A DNA stretch of 64,000 nt from Coprinellus micaceus (GCA_951394405.1 OX596342.1:2666001-2730000); one strand, 5' to 3'; counted from the stretch's first letter, positions 1 through 11,504 are shown. A program made the numbers and translations. Notes: generated from the sequence alone by a model not told the origin.

Positions 1-274
1 GCGAAGCATCGGTGAACATTGCACCGGCCAACAATAGAGCGCCCAGAGAGATATCAACAAGGGAGGTCCTCCACACACTCGATGGGTTCCTGGGTGTTCG
101 TCGTAGAGTGCCTTCGATCACATCGAGCTTCCGGTGTTCTGGAGGCTGGAGACTATCCCGGTGGCCCCGCGATTCACCTGGGGTGATAGTCAGGGTAGGT
201 GTTGCAAAAATTCCCCATCTTGTCCTTGCGGAGGCCTCGAAGTCAACACCGGGACCTGGGCCTGCAATGTTCAT
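1..274 (-). CDS. possible exon of a gene running off the left edge
   Basis: A reading frame on the minus strand opens at an ATG at 274 and stays open for 91 codons to the window edge. It has a mixed, protein-like composition that ends in a hydrophobic stretch (DISLGALLLAGAMF). I do not recognise a family, and the frame could be open by chance. If real, it would be divergent from the ABC transporter gene and share the roughly 380-bp interval between them as a promoter region. Confidence 0.3.
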   Translation of the reverse strand, partial: MNIAGPGPGVDFEASARTRWGIFATPTLTITPGESRGHRDSLQPPEHRKLDVIEGTLRRTPRNPSSVWRTSLVDISLGALLLAGAMFTDAS

Positions 275-561
275 GTGGGCGCTACTTTGGATCGCCACAC
301 CTCACTGCACTTGACTGGCGCCATGCGGCGGGCGCGTGTTAGCCACCTCTCCTGCAGGGCATTCGGTGGTTTCCGCCTTCGGTGAGTTCGGGCTCGTGAC
401 CATTTTCGTGTTTGAGACTGATTTGGTCCCGACATCTATTTCTCCCAGCAGCAGGGGCGATTATAGCGCCGGCCTTCCACTTGCGTTGAGCACGGAGCTA
501 TTCATCCGGCGCCATCACTCGGTCTGTGGCTCCAGGGCCTGTATTTGTCCTAGGTGCGAGC

Positions 562-569
562 TATTTAAA
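562..569 (+). promoter_or_regulatory. TATA-like element upstream of the ABCG gene
   Basis: TATTTAAA lies about 82 nt before the chosen ATG at 651. That spacing matches the TATA boxes of other genes in this window (70-130 nt). The rest of 275-650 shows nothing else that I can identify. Confidence 0.4.
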
Positions 570-650
570 CAGTATCCCCAAGCTTAGCGCTTATACCCAT
601 CAACTCCCCTCAGTCGTGCCACCCTCGCCCTGCCCATCTCTGCTCTCGCG

Positions 651-3544
651 ATGCAGTCTAACGGAACCTCGTCCCCCGTAGGATCCTTCTTGTCGTATGA
701 GCGCCTCGGCTACTCTGTCTCGACGAAGCAAGGATCCAAACTCCTGATCGATGACATCTCTGTGGAAGTCAAAGCTGGAGAGCTGCTCGCGATCATGGTG
801 AGCTCCTACCCCAGAGCCAGGATATGCCCTTGACTGACGCCCCGAAGGGCCCCTCAGGCGCAGGCAAGAGCACCCTGCTCGATTTGATGGCTTTCCGGAA
901 GGAGGCCATGCCAGGTGCCAGGGTATGTCTTCACTCTGTTCTGTCATCGGGCCCGAATGAGGGCGTTCCGCAATGCTAATGACGTCCACTATAACAGGCT
1001 TCATTGAACGGGAAGACACTAGACCTACGGTCTATCGCCAAGGTGTCCTGTTTTGTCGAGCAGGAAGACGCCCTGCTCGGTGTGCTGACGGTTCGCGAGT
1101 CGATAACCTACGCTCTTCGGTTGCAGTGAGCCCACTCTATCATCGACCATGACGGGCGATTACTCATTCTCACTCCACCCCTAGTCTCCCCCTGATGCCC
1201 CGGAAGCAGGTCAATGAGCGCGTTAACAGAGTTATCGTCGCCCTAGGCCTCCAGACCTGCTCTGAGCAACGCATCGGGACGCCTATATCGCGTGGTATTT
1301 CCGGAGGTAGGTCTCATCGAGTTGCATTTCACAGTCTGAATTGGCGGATTGACCTAGTAATCGTAGGTCAAAAGCGGCGAGTGACGGCTGCGTGCGCAAT
1401 GGTGACCTTTCCGTAAGCCAATTTGCCAAACGATGCGATGAGGGCCGCTCTGCAGTCTGATTCCCCATGGATCAAACTCTTCTGACATTCAATTTTCCAT
1501 TTCATTCAGGCGCATTCTGTTCCTTGATGAGGTGACGTCTGGGGTACGCAACAGTCTTATTCAGCTACACCATACTCTGACTGATGTCTTCCCAATTCAG
1601 CTCGATAGCACCGCAGCCAGAGAAGTCATGTCATCCATTCGCGCCTTGGCATTGGCGGAAGGCATGATCGTTATCGCCAGTATCCACCAGCCGTCGCTGG
1701 ACACCCTATCCCAGTTCACCAAGGTCATGCTCCTTTCTCATGGCAGGGTGTGCTATCACGGTGGGGTGAACGAGCTGGATCAGTTCTTTGAGGCGTGGGG
1801 CCAGCCCGTCGGGCGTTTTGTGAGTGTGCATGCTACTGTCCGTTACCCCTTGGCGTTCACTATGTTTGCTGTTTCTCTGGGCTCTTCGGCCTTCACCAGA
1901 CTAATCCTGCCGACCACGCCATGAACTTCTTGAATACCGATTTCAATGGGAGCGCTTCACAGGCAGAAAAACTTCAATCGGTGGAAGGACCTACGGTGGA
2001 CGACCTACGGGAGTTTTATCTCTCCTATCGCCCGCCTGTCTCAAGAACGGTAGTGGTTGGGTCCGATGACAGTATGTTAGACCCCGAGGCGCTGAAGACA
2101 GGGAAGGCTGGACCGCTCAGCACCCTCGCGTTGCACACGTTGATTCTAGCGGAGCGGAGCGTGAAGAATTACACCAGGAACTTGTTGGCGTACGGAGTCA
2201 GAACGGGAATGTATGGAGGTAGGCCTGTATTTTCTCGATTGGATGGCCGATTCCTGACCATCCTTCTGTCTGAGCAGGGATGGGATTGATGCTCGCGTAT
2301 GTCTCCCTCACCTTCCGCAGTAGCAGACCTTCTGACCATTTGACGACACATCCAGAACCATTTGGATTCGCCTGGGTCGCTCAGACTCCATTATCAACGA
2401 TCGACTCTCCGTCCACTTCTACAGTGTGGCCTTTCTCGCGTTTGTGAGTCGCCGACCGGCTTTGATTTCTGATTTGATATTGAATGGACCCACTAACCTG
2501 GTCGTTTGCGGCGTTCGTTCCTGTTGTGGCTGATTCAGATGTCTGTCGCCGGAATCCCAGAATGTAAGTTCGGATACGCCACAACTGCATCGTGCCCACT
2601 GATTACCTTTTCCTGTAGTCCTCGAGGAACGGGCGGTGTACTACCGTGAATCTAAAAACGGGTTGTACACCACGCTCCCCTTCGTGCTCGCCAACACGCT
2701 GGTCAACATCCCGTTCTTGTTCTTCTGCACGTTGTTCTTCACGGTGATATGTTACTGGGCTATCGTGCGTGTTTAACTTTCTTCTCCCAGCTCCGGAGTT
2801 TGGTTCTTACCGGAGTTTGCAGGGTCTGAATCCTGGTGCTGGAGCGTTTTTCCGTTTCCTTGGGTTCCTGTTCCTCGCGATATTCGCAGCTGAGAGCCAG
2901 GTCGTTATTGTCGCGGCTTTGCTCCCTATCTTCGTGGCGGCTCTCGCAATTGCTGCTTTGTGGGTCACTTTTATCACTCAAGGGAGCCCCAGCTGACGCC
3001 CCATGCCGCAGTTTGAATGGTTTCTGGATGAGCGTCGGGGGTTACTTGTACGTCTGCCAACTCTCCGGCCTCTGTTGCACGCGTTATTGACTGGTGGGTT
3101 AGCATCAAAGCGCGGTCCCTCCCCAGGTTCTGGTTCTATAGTTTCCATTACATGGACTACCAGAAGTACGCTTTCGAGTTGCTCACCAACGTACGTCTCC
3201 CTCTTGTCTCCTCCCTCTCTCCCGCGTATCCCTTATCCACTTTACTCATACACCCTACAGTCGGATTTGCGCGGGGTCACCTTCACTTGTGACACTGTCG
3301 TCAATGGGTCTTGTGCGTGTGCCTACCCGTCTTCGACCCCGGCTACGTGCACAGTTTCGGGAGATGATGTCTTGAGGTACCTCGAGATTGGGAATATCTC
3401 GTATGGGAAGTGGGCTGGGATCATGGTCTCGATTATCGTTATCTACAGGATAGCGTGAGTCGTCGTTATATTGACCAGGTTGTCGAACGTGCTAACCGTC
3501 TGCATTATAGGCTGTACTTCTCACTCAGGTTGAGGTCCAAGTGA
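651..3544 (+). CDS. ABCG-type half-size ABC transporter
   Basis: The gene splices into 17 exons encoding about 610 residues, the normal size of a white/brown-complex half-transporter that dimerises in a membrane to move lipids, sterols or other hydrophobic compounds. The order is nucleotide-binding domain then membrane domain. Walker A GPSGAGKST begins exon 2 (from 848), the signature ISGGQKRR spans exons 4-5, Walker B ILFLDE followed by VTSGLDS spans exons 6-7, and the H-loop is in ASIHQPS. NPAD follows at 1900. The membrane part starts with the family-typical RLSVHFYSVAFLAF and EERAVYYRE, and ends with FHYMDYQKYAFE, a Cys-containing loop (TFTCDTV...CACAY) and a last helix before the stop at 3542-3544. 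Exon ends: 797, 922, 1125, 1306, 1412, 1543, 1819, 2218, 2296, 2443, 2563, 2764, 2959, 3047, 3190, 3454. Two exons are only 19 and 25 nt. The usual Pro of PTSGLDS is Val here. The family is secure; the substrate is unknown. Confidence 0.92.
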
Positions 3545-4099
3545 TTCATACACGCATTGGGACGCTGGGTCGTGCAACATATCCATATCTAGTATGCTAT
3601 TTAAGAAGATATAATGCCTCAAATATTCATCAAGCTAATACATGCCCATGCCCTGCTACATCCCTTTGCTTCTGCGCCCCCGTTAACCCTGGCATCTATA
3701 CCACTGGGACTGAGTTGTCCGAATGTTAAGTAGGGGACGGACGCAGTCGCTCCGTTCACTCATTCGGCTGGTCGAACTGAAGGCATGTGGGCGTAGGACG
3801 TCCGACAAGTTTTCGAACCCATCTTCGGACTGTACTTCTAGTTGACTTCTCGAGCATAGGCGGCGGTCACCCTTCGCGGTAGAATCCACGACGAGGTTAG
3901 TAGCTCTGATACCTGTAACGTGAATGCTCAACTATATTCTCATACACGAAGCGGCTTGAACAACGACTCAAACCGCTGACTCGGGAGGAACTCAGGCGGC
4001 TAAGTCGGAGCATCAAGCATCTGATGGCCGAACGGCATGATGGCTGTTGAACATCAGTGATCCCACAACGTCACTCCAAAACCACCACCCTTCCCCCGC
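3545..4099. other. intergenic region between the ABCG gene and kinase unit 1
   Basis: No coding segment is convincing here. The part after about 3950 resembles the leader of the other kinase units: a run ending in a gene-proximal CCACCACC-type stretch just before the kinase ATG. This marks the left border of the tandem array. Confidence 0.4.
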
Positions 4100-5428
4100 A
4101 TGGAGTACGGAACCGTGAAGGCGGAGAACAGAGCAGACGAAGCACTCCTCCTCAGGCTGACTTTAGAAGGACCTTGCGACCTTCGGCTTCTCTCACACGA
4201 GGAGATTTGGGTGACGCTATACCCCTTTTTACTCTCGCGCGGTTACAAACTCCGGCCACGGTATCACCCCGAATGGATTCCTTCGTGGAAGGGCGACCCT
4301 GACCCTATCGCGGGGTTCTATAACGAAGACGGAATACAGTCGGTTAGCGTTATTGTAATTGCGAATAAGTATAGGCGCTAATTTTCCGCAACCAGCGTCC
4401 GGGCGTAGTGGATGCGGAACGCGGCGATGGATCAAAGGTCATGCTGAAGAGGATTGACCTTGAAACAGAAGAGCTTGATATTGGGCTATATATCTCGTCC
4501 AAGCCTCGCTCGGATGACCCTAGGAACTGCTGTGTTCCTATTCTGGATGCCATTCCTATCCCAGCATGTGAAACCCATGCAATTATCGTCATGCCTCTTC
4601 TATACGAGCATGTCCGTCTGCCATTTCGACACGTTGGGGAACTAGTGGAGATGGGAGTCCAGTTGAGCAAGGCGGGCTAATCTCCGTATAATGCGTCAAT
4701 TAAGCGGTTCTAACAGTCTTTATAGTGTCTCCATTTCTTACACGATCACAACATTGCACATAGGTATGGCCAATTCACTGACCTGGGACGATAAATCAAC
4801 TCAACAACGCATACCAGAGATTTCTGCTACTACAATGTTCTGATTGACCCGACCCGCCTTCTCCCCGAGGGATCCCATCCATGGGAACCAGCCGCGCCCC
4901 CAGATGGGAGACGCGACATGTACAAGAGGTTCAAGTGGAAGAGTCGCTGGTCTGTCCGGCCCAACCACTACTATGTGATAGACTTTGGAATGTCCCAGAA
5001 GTACTCCAAAAGGGAGGGCGTGCTAGCTCTTGGAATCCTAGGCCAAGATAGATCGGTACCCGAGATGTCGAACACCATCCCCTATGACCCATTTCCGATG
5101 GACGTCTACCAGTTCGGTAACATGCTCTTGAGGATATTAAAGGTGTATTCCTCTCATATTATGTTTCACTCGCCGCGGCGCTGACAACCAATCTTAGGAC
5201 TATTATCCAAACCAGGTCACCGATGTCTTGGCATCGCTGGCGAAGCGAATGACGAACACAGATCCTGCCTTACGCCCAACTGCACAAGAGGTTGCCACTG
5301 AGTTCGATCGGTTATCTGAGAAGGTCGGATTCTTCGGTCTCAGAGAACGAATCTGGCCATCGGATTTTCCATACAAATTCTCGAAGAAGTTGAGGGTGAT
5401 GCTGGGACAATGCGTCTACCCGTATTGA
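4100..5428 (+). CDS. protein kinase, unit 1 (K1)
   Basis: Five exons encode about 370 residues of a protein kinase of the type expanded in Agaricomycetes. Exon 1 (4100-4342) carries the family signature YKLRPRYHPEWIPSW. Exon 2 (4396-4671) holds the small lobe with the presumed ATP lysine in SKVMLKR. Exons 3-4 hold the catalytic loop HRDFCYYN and the metal-binding motif in YVIDFGMS. The C-terminal exon carries MTNTDPALRPTAQEV, the usual large-lobe helix, and ends GQCVYPY at 5428. Catalytic residues look intact, so activity is plausible. The second intron starts with GC (4672, GCGGGC) where K2-K4 have GT, so splicing may be inefficient. The partner gene that follows in other units is decayed here. 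The substrate is unknown. Confidence 0.82.
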
Positions 5429-5526
5429 TTTAGATTCGTTTGCATGGCTCGGCTTTTATGTGTTTTAACCGCAAACTGCCTCAGTTATAGGCGGATTGAT
5501 AATAGGAGAACGAGTGGCACCGACCT

Positions 5527-5533
5527 TATAAAA
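5527..5533 (+). promoter_or_regulatory. TATA box of the decayed partner gene, unit 1
   Basis: TATAAAA lies 75 nt before the relict ATG at 5602. It is preceded by the box CGAGTGGCAC, which recurs upstream of the partner genes in units 2-4. The promoter has survived although the gene has not. Confidence 0.5.
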
Positions 5534-5601
5534 GCGGGTGCGGGGTTCACATTCACATCTCCCTTCCTCCTTGATCAATCCCCGACGCCCACACCACGGA
5601 T

Positions 5602-5975
5602 ATGTCTCCTTCCGCCGAATAGGGGATATTTGCGGACACCTTGTCCGAGGCCACGCGATCCCCTAACCCATGAACACAATCAGTATGGAGCACAATCGAA
5701 TTCGTTTCCGCAATTCCAGCTAACGCAAGCGCCTCGTAGATGGCTCGTCACGCTCCGCACCATGGAACACAGGTCGAGCCAACTCCATGGCGCCTGGAGC
5801 CTTCACCTCCGCTGGAGCCGATTCTCCGATACCAGATCGCTTATCAGTCGACTGAACGAATCGGTAGGCAACTGGGGCCACCGTTGGCACGTCTCCGATA
5901 TGCTGTTCGCCTTTCACAGTAGGCGGAGCTCGAGTGAGATCTTGACAAAGTTCGCGAGGAAAACAGGAGGGTGAA
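5602..5975 (+). pseudogene. decayed helical/Ser-rich partner gene, unit 1 (P1)
   Basis: The ATG and first residues (MSPSAE) match the start of the partner in unit 4, but the seventh codon is TAG. Further matches to exons 1-2 of the partner genes can be followed, with deletions and frame changes, to about 5975 (for example the segment resembling the RSLIKQLDESV helix). The exons for the Ser-rich C-terminal part are absent. It sits in the same place and orientation after K1 as P2-P4 after K2-K4. Confidence 0.7.
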
Positions 5976-5979
5976 TCCC

Positions 5980-6320
5980 ATTATGTTCCGCCGACTGCCC
6001 CATCGTTCTGTTAAATTCGATGCTACCAGGGATTATGGATTCTCGTTGTACCTGCTAATAAATCCCGGTACAGGAGAGAAAGCGGGGAAGCGCCGACTAA
6101 TGAGGGATCGGAGCGCTCTCCGAATTCGAGGTAAGCGCCCCGCCGTTGGAGTAAGCGCCCGGCGCAGTAATTGAAGGGTCATCGGTGTGGAGTCCCGTCG
6201 CGTAGTCGTTGAATTAACGAGAGTCGCATAATGTTTTATAATGTCTCGAATATTCACCAAGCAAACGCATGCCTTTGCCTGTGCCTCGAGAGGAGTGGGC
6301 GCTGGCCTAGAATCCGGGTG
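5980..6320 (+). repeat. tandem-unit tail, copy 1
   Basis: This non-coding block recurs after each partner gene, at about 10060-10390, 15015-15300 and 19140-19230. Shared landmarks are ATTCCGCCGACTG, two closely spaced GTAAGCGCCC motifs, a GTGTGGA-CCC segment, ATATTCACCAAGCA, and (units 1 and 2) the string CTCGAGAGGAGTGGGCGCTG. It defines the period of the tandem duplication. Confidence 0.65.
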
Positions 6321-6599
6321 GCCATAATCTCCAGTATGACCCCCACGAGTTGCCCACGACTCGGAGGATAGACACGGGGAGAAACCCTGGATGAAGGTTA
6401 GACTTCAGGTATGTTATGCACGTAATTTGGGCGCCAAAATGCCTGGTTTCTTCGGCGCGGACACTTGCATGAACCTGAAGACCTCTCGGAGCTCAGTATG
6501 GGCGGTCCGCTTCGGTCGCAGTGTAAACCTGCCGGAGCGGCTTGATGGTGGTTGAACCTTTGAGTGCACATCTCTCTCTCTAACCACCACTACCTCGAG
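6321..6599 (+). other. leader region upstream of kinase K2
   Basis: Non-coding. It contains the block that precedes the other kinases: TGCATGAACCTGAAGACC at about 6470, then a GAGCGGCTTGATGG-type segment shortly before the ATG. It serves as the empty-site reference for the MITE found in the matching region of unit 3. Confidence 0.5.
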
Positions 6600-7926
6600 A
6601 TGGAGTATGGCGCTGTGAAGGCGGAGAACAGGGCAGAAGAAAGGCCCTATTCTTCGTTAGATGAGCCTTCCGACCGTCGGCTCCTACCGTATGAAGAGAT
6701 CTGGGTAACACTGTACCCGTTCTTGCTTTCGCGCGGCTACAAACTCCGGCCCCGATACCACCCAGAGTGGATCCCTTCATGGACGGGGAACCCTGATACG
6801 TTTGCAGCATTTCACAGCGAAGACGGAATACAGTCGGTGAGTTTTACCATTTACGCACCTTGCTGGGTTGGTTAATGAGAGGCCTTATGACTAGCGTCCA
6901 AACCTAGTGGATGCAGAGCGTTCCAGTGGTGCAAAAGTCATGCTGAAGCGGGTCGCCCTTGACGCAGAAGAGCTTGATATAGCGCTCTACATTTCCTCCA
7001 AGCCCCGCTCCGAAGACCCCAGAAATTGTTGCGTACCGATTCTGGATGTCATTCTCATCCCAGCGTGCGAAACCCATGCGCTCATCGTTACGCCTCTGCT
7101 GTATGAGCATGTCCGTCTGCCATTCCGGCACAGCGGAGAGTTATTGGAGATGGCAGTGCAGTTAAGCAAAGTGGGTACACGCCATAAAGTGCACCATATA
7201 ACTAATACTGACAGCTCTGCCAGTGTCTCGAGTTTCTACACGACCACAATATCGCTCATAGGTATGGCCAGTTCGCCAACCGGGGATGGTAAACTAACTC
7301 AAAAGAATACCTCAGGGACTTCTGCTACTATAACGTTATGATTGAACCGACCCGCCTCCTGCCTGCGGGATTTCATCCATGGGAACCCGGGGCACCTCCA
7401 GAAGGAAGACGGGACATGTACAAGAGGTTTAAGTGGAAGAGTCGATGGTCCGTGAGGCCCAATCACTATTTTGTGATAGACTTTGGAATGTCTCAGCGGT
7501 ACGCTCAAAGGGAGGGCGTGCTAGTCCTCGGAGCTTTGGGCCAAGACAGGTCTGTCCCCGAGATGTCGAACACCATCCCCTATGACCCATTCCCAATGGA
7601 TGTCTACCAATTCGGGAACATGCTTCTGAAGATATACAAGGTTTATTTTGTCCGTATCGCGCCCCGCTCGTCACAACGCTGACATGTGATGCTAGAACTA
7701 CTATCCAAACAAAACCGTCGATGCCTTGGCGTCGCTGGCACAACAAATGACGAACACGGACCCTACTGTACGCCCAACGGCAAGAGAAGTTGCCACTGAG
7801 CTCGATCGTTTATCTCAGAAGATCGGATTCTTCGGTCTCAGGGAACGAATATGGCCATCAGACTTTCCATACACGTTCTCAAAGAAGCTGAAGGTAATCC
7901 TGGGGCAATCCGTATACCCTTATTGA
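6600..7926 (+). CDS. protein kinase, unit 2 (K2)
   Basis: Five exons (6600-6836, 6895-7170, 7224-7261, 7316-7640, 7696-7926) encode 368 residues, closely similar to K1 and K3. Visible motifs are RPRYHPEWIPSW near residue 52, the presumed ATP lysine in AKVMLKR near 100, catalytic loop HRDFCYYN near 183, DFG in FVIDFGMS near 234, an activation-segment region ending VPEMSNTIPYDPFPMD, and LRERIWPSDFPY near the C-terminus. All introns have GT-AG ends and all catalytic residues are kept, so this is the best candidate for an active kinase of the array. No signal peptide or membrane helix is visible, so it is probably cytoplasmic. P2 starts 173 nt downstream on the same strand. Confidence 0.88.
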
Positions 7927-8002
7927 TCTAGATTCGTGAAGATGACTCGGTTTGTTTGCGATTTAACTGCAACGGCAGATTAGGTCGATCTATAACGGGA
8001 AA

Positions 8003-8026
8003 ACGAGTGGCGCATACTTTATAAAG
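8003..8026 (+). promoter_or_regulatory. TATA box and upstream GAGTGGC box of partner P2
   Basis: GAGTGGCGCATAC is followed directly by TTTATAAAG, 75 nt before the ATG at 8100. The same pair occurs before P1 (about 5510-5533), P3 (GAGTGGCACATAC, about 13011) and P4 (AAGTGGCACATAT, about 16922). Each partner gene therefore has its own conserved core promoter and need not be read from the kinase promoter. Confidence 0.55.
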
Positions 8027-8099
8027 GGGGGCGTGTGGCGCAGGGCTTCACATTTGCGGTTGTCTTCCGCCTTCAGCTTCTGACGACCACGTTGCCTAT

Positions 8100-9866
8100 A
8101 TGCCTCCTTCCGCCGATTATGAGACGTTCGTGAACACCTTGTCCACGTACAGGGCCACCTTGGACCAACTGCGATCTGACATTGCAAACTTACCCCGGAA
8201 CGCGCGCCATATCTTAACCGTAGACCACGATGAGTATGCCCTGCAAATTAATTGCTATTCACAATCATAGCTAACGAAACGACCCGTAGATTGGTCGATA
8301 CGTACCTCAGCATGAGTCGTCAGTTGAGCGGCCTTCGCAGTCACCTCCAAACCACACCTTCCCGATTTTCCCTCGGAGAGCGCTGGAACCGTTTCATGAA
8401 AACGCGATCGCTGATCAAGCAGCTGGACGAATCGGTGAACAAGCTTGGGCCATCGATCGCACGTCTGCAGGACGGAGTTCGCTTTTCGCAGCAGGTGGAG
8501 CTGCAGCAAAACCTTCACCGAGTTCGCGAGGAAAACAAAAGAGTGAGAAAAGAGATGGGCTTTGATCCAGAGGATGAGACTGTCGTCGTTGGCAAGTGGG
8601 TAGTCACTGTTTCCTCCTCCCCTTCTGGATCCTGACGTAGGTGACCGATCCTCTAAGTAACATTCGCCGCCAGGCCGACTTCGTCCCTGAATTCCGAGCT
8701 TTGGATTCTCAAAATATCCTCAGCAACACTGGTCAACGGTGCGTGGCATCTACCCGCGCCTGGATCGCAGACCGTGACTCGGGCTACCTTCTGCAGAAAT
8801 GCATCGACCCCGAACTTCATGAGTTTGGAGCGGTTTAGGGGGTTTGACAACGCCCCTCACCTCACAGCTGGTCTTGCGCCACCACCGAGGTAAGTCTACT
8901 TTGTGTCAAGTCCGGTTTGCGGAGTTGATTTCTCAAATTTGTCGTCACATTGAAACAGTCGACCGCCTGGTATGGGTCGCTCCCAGTCTCAGTAAGTGGT
9001 TATCGGCGTCGCCTACGATTGTCAGGAGCTCACGACCATCGTCAAATTATCCTTTCGCCTAGGGACCCACACGGCTTTGCGGCATCCATGATAAATCTCG
9101 GTACGAGTCTCCTACTTTCACAGTAGCGTCTCATTTTGACCGCATTACACCACCAGAGCAAGATTTCGGACACATGGGCACGGGGCACCTGGGTAGCAGC
9201 CATTCACTCCTCCCTCAACAGGAAGGCCCCCCACCTCCTACCGGTTCCAATGTGCCTGCCTCCTCAACTCGGAGGATGGGTCATAGGCCCGCACCTAGTT
9301 TCGACGCCTTCAACAACCGCCGTCCCTCCTACCAACGGTCTACCCATTCTTCTGATACTGCCGACGGCGGATCCATAGGATCGCTCAACGCTCCTCCCAT
9401 CGCCCGCTGTCACTCGTCCTCGAGCGGCCACAGCTCTCAAAGCTACAATGCCAGCCTCTACCCCAACTCTTCGAGAAGTGGTCATTCTCCGGGGAACCAG
9501 ACCCCTTCATCTGGTTCGGTGTACGCCAGCTCTGCGGTTGGACGCAGTAGCCACAGCATCGCTCGAAGTGTTTCACAATACCCTCCCACCAACGCCCAAG
9601 GCGGCTATCAGTACCACCCTACTCACATCTATCCCAACGCTTCTGTCGCCGTCAGGGGAATTCGGGGCGTAGCTATCGGGAACACCCTACCATTACCGTC
9701 ACATCAAGCTCATGGCGCTATTCAGCCTCATGCAGGAAGTAGCTCGAACGTGAATCCACTTCCATTGCGCGGGTACATCCATCCCATGGGCCAGCAGCGA
9801 GACGAAAATACGGTCTGGGGCTCTCCAAGCGAGTACGACGATATCTACGCACCTGACTCGGCCTGA
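8100..9866 (+). CDS. helical/Ser-rich partner protein, unit 2 (P2)
   Basis: Six exons (8100-8233, 8290-8595, 8797-8889, 8959-8991, 9063-9100, 9157-9866) encode 437 residues, with frame kept across every GT-AG junction. Residues 1-150 are alpha-helical and rich in charged heptad-like repeats (start MPPSADYET; later RSLIKQLDESVNKLG and EENKRVRKEMGFD), like a coiled coil or helical-bundle adaptor. A short linker follows (NASTPNFMSLERF, RPPGMGRSQS). The last exon encodes about 235 residues of Ser/Tyr/His/Pro-rich low-complexity sequence with many possible phosphosites, including NASLYPNSSRSGHSPGNQ, ending SEYDDIYAPDSA. I do not recognise the family and no enzyme motif is visible. Its constant pairing with a kinase suggests a substrate or adaptor of that kinase; this is inference. 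Confidence 0.75.
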
Positions 9867-10059
9867 TTTCGTCCTAGGGCATGGTCGAACACTTGGCAAG
9901 ACCTTCATTCAGCACCTTTCTCGACCTTATTTCTTAGCTCCTACCGTATCTCCCTGTCGTGGTGGCCTTGGAGAGGAAGAGGCTCGACGCCCTCACACCC
10001 TGTCTACCCCTGTACTTGTACCTTTCTAGCTTCTCAAGCAGGTACCTAGCGTTCTCACT
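9867..10059 (+). other. 3' flank of P2
   Basis: Non-coding transition between P2 and the unit tail. It corresponds to the flank after P3 (about 14829-15014); both contain a GCATGGTC-AACACT segment. Confidence 0.45.
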
Positions 10060-10390
10060 AAATTCCGCCGACTGCTCTCCCGCTTTCTCAATTTCTGTGC
10101 TACCGAATATCCTGGATTCTCATCATCGTTGCCAATCACTCCCTGTATGAGAGAAGAAACTGCGAACGCCCGACGAACGCGGGGTCAGAGTCCTCTCCGA
10201 CTTCGTGGTAAGCGCTCAGCTGTTGAATTAGGCGCCCAGTACAGTGCTTGAAGTGTCGTCGGGTGTGGAACCTCGTTGTACAGTAGCTGCACTACCCCAG
10301 GAGTCCTATAATTCTTCATAATACATTCACCAAGCAAACACATGCTTTTGCCCTGTGCCTCGAGAGGAGTGGGCGCTGGTCTGGACACTG
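10060..10390 (+). repeat. tandem-unit tail, copy 2
   Basis: Carries the landmarks of copy 1: ATTCCGCCGACTG near 10060, the GTAAGCGCTCAG and TTAGGCGCCCAG motifs near 10207 and 10227, ATTCACCAAGCAAACACATGC and CTCGAGAGGAGTGGGCGCTG near 10360. Confidence 0.65.
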
Positions 10391-10570
10391 GCCATCACGA
10401 CTCGGACAACCCCCACGACGCTAGACGCGGTTGAGACGCGGAGAGAAAATCCAGATGAATGTTAGACCTTAGGAATGAGTAACATGTACCTTAGGCCCCA
10501 CAACGTCTCACTTCCATGGGTGGGGATGCTTGCACGAACCTAAAAACCCCTCAGAGCACTCAGCCAGCTA

Positions 10571-11504
10571 CAGTCATCCATCAATAAACGTGACACCCAA
10601 ATGGTGTGTCCCGTTTTTCTCCACAACCACTGCACCATTTGGCAAGATTATTTTATGTATGTATTGCGCTGTCCCTCTTCTATACGATACCGAATTTTCA
10701 GACGTGCTGCTCCGAAACTGGTTTTACAATTGCGCTTCCACTGGCGCGGGAGCATTTATGGCCCGGATCACTCAACGTGACAGCCTCCTTACTTTCACCC
10801 AACACCGACCAACAGAATGGGGCCTTTGCCTCAATATGAGCTCGGAATAGTGTAAGGAGGTCGGAGAAACAATACTGGAAGCTATATGAGCCATATTTAC
10901 CCCATGTTGTGCCAGTACATGTCCATGCATTCAAAAATTACAGTATTTACAGTCCCGGATGGAAGTTGTTGGGATTTTTCGGGGCTCTATAGACTCAGCC
11001 TTGGATATTTCTTGTTACTGAAGGTATTAAGATTACCTGAAAAGGTCTTGGCTGCATCTTCTCAGCCATATAATATCCCCCCAGGCTCATTTTTATCAGG
11101 AGAAGCCCAAGAGAAGGGTTTAAGACATACCAGCCTGGGCAAAATGGCTCAGTTTCTTCATGATCTCAAAGCACTTTGGCTTAAAATCTTGATAGGATTA
11201 TAAGGTGGGGTGTAGAGAAGCCCACCTGTCCAATCTTTGGTGCCATACATACGATTCACAGTTAAGTAGGAGCCTTGGAATTTTCAAAAATCACCCAAAT
11301 TTTGGGAAATTCAGCGAGGATGCCCAGTTTTACCCTCATTTCTCACACAGGCACTTCAAAGGGGCACCACACTGTGTAGACAAGATATATGCCCATAATA
11401 TACAGAAGGTTTCATTGAATTTCATGAGGAACTGGATGAGGGAGATATGATTTCGCCCCCCTGTCATGTTCTGTGATTGTGTCACGTTTATTGATGGATG
11501 ACTG
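10571..11504. mobile_element. 934-bp MITE with 26-bp perfect terminal inverted repeats
   Basis: Both ends carry the same 26 bp in inverted orientation: 10571-10596 starts CAGTCATCCATCAATAAACG and 11479-11504 is its exact reverse complement. TA stands on both sides (10569-10570 and 11505-11506), the target duplication expected of Tc1/mariner/pogo elements. Flanking DNA rejoins into the leader found intact in units 2 and 4. The inside is AT-rich compared with its surroundings and has no transposase frame (nothing above about 105 codons and no DDE/DDD motif seen). It is therefore a non-autonomous element moved by a transposase elsewhere. Confidence 0.85.

Noticed and set aside
10530..11450. Short frames inside the 934-bp element as a transposase
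   Set aside because: The longest is about 105 codons, with no DDE/DDD or helix-turn-helix pattern; the element is non-autonomous.
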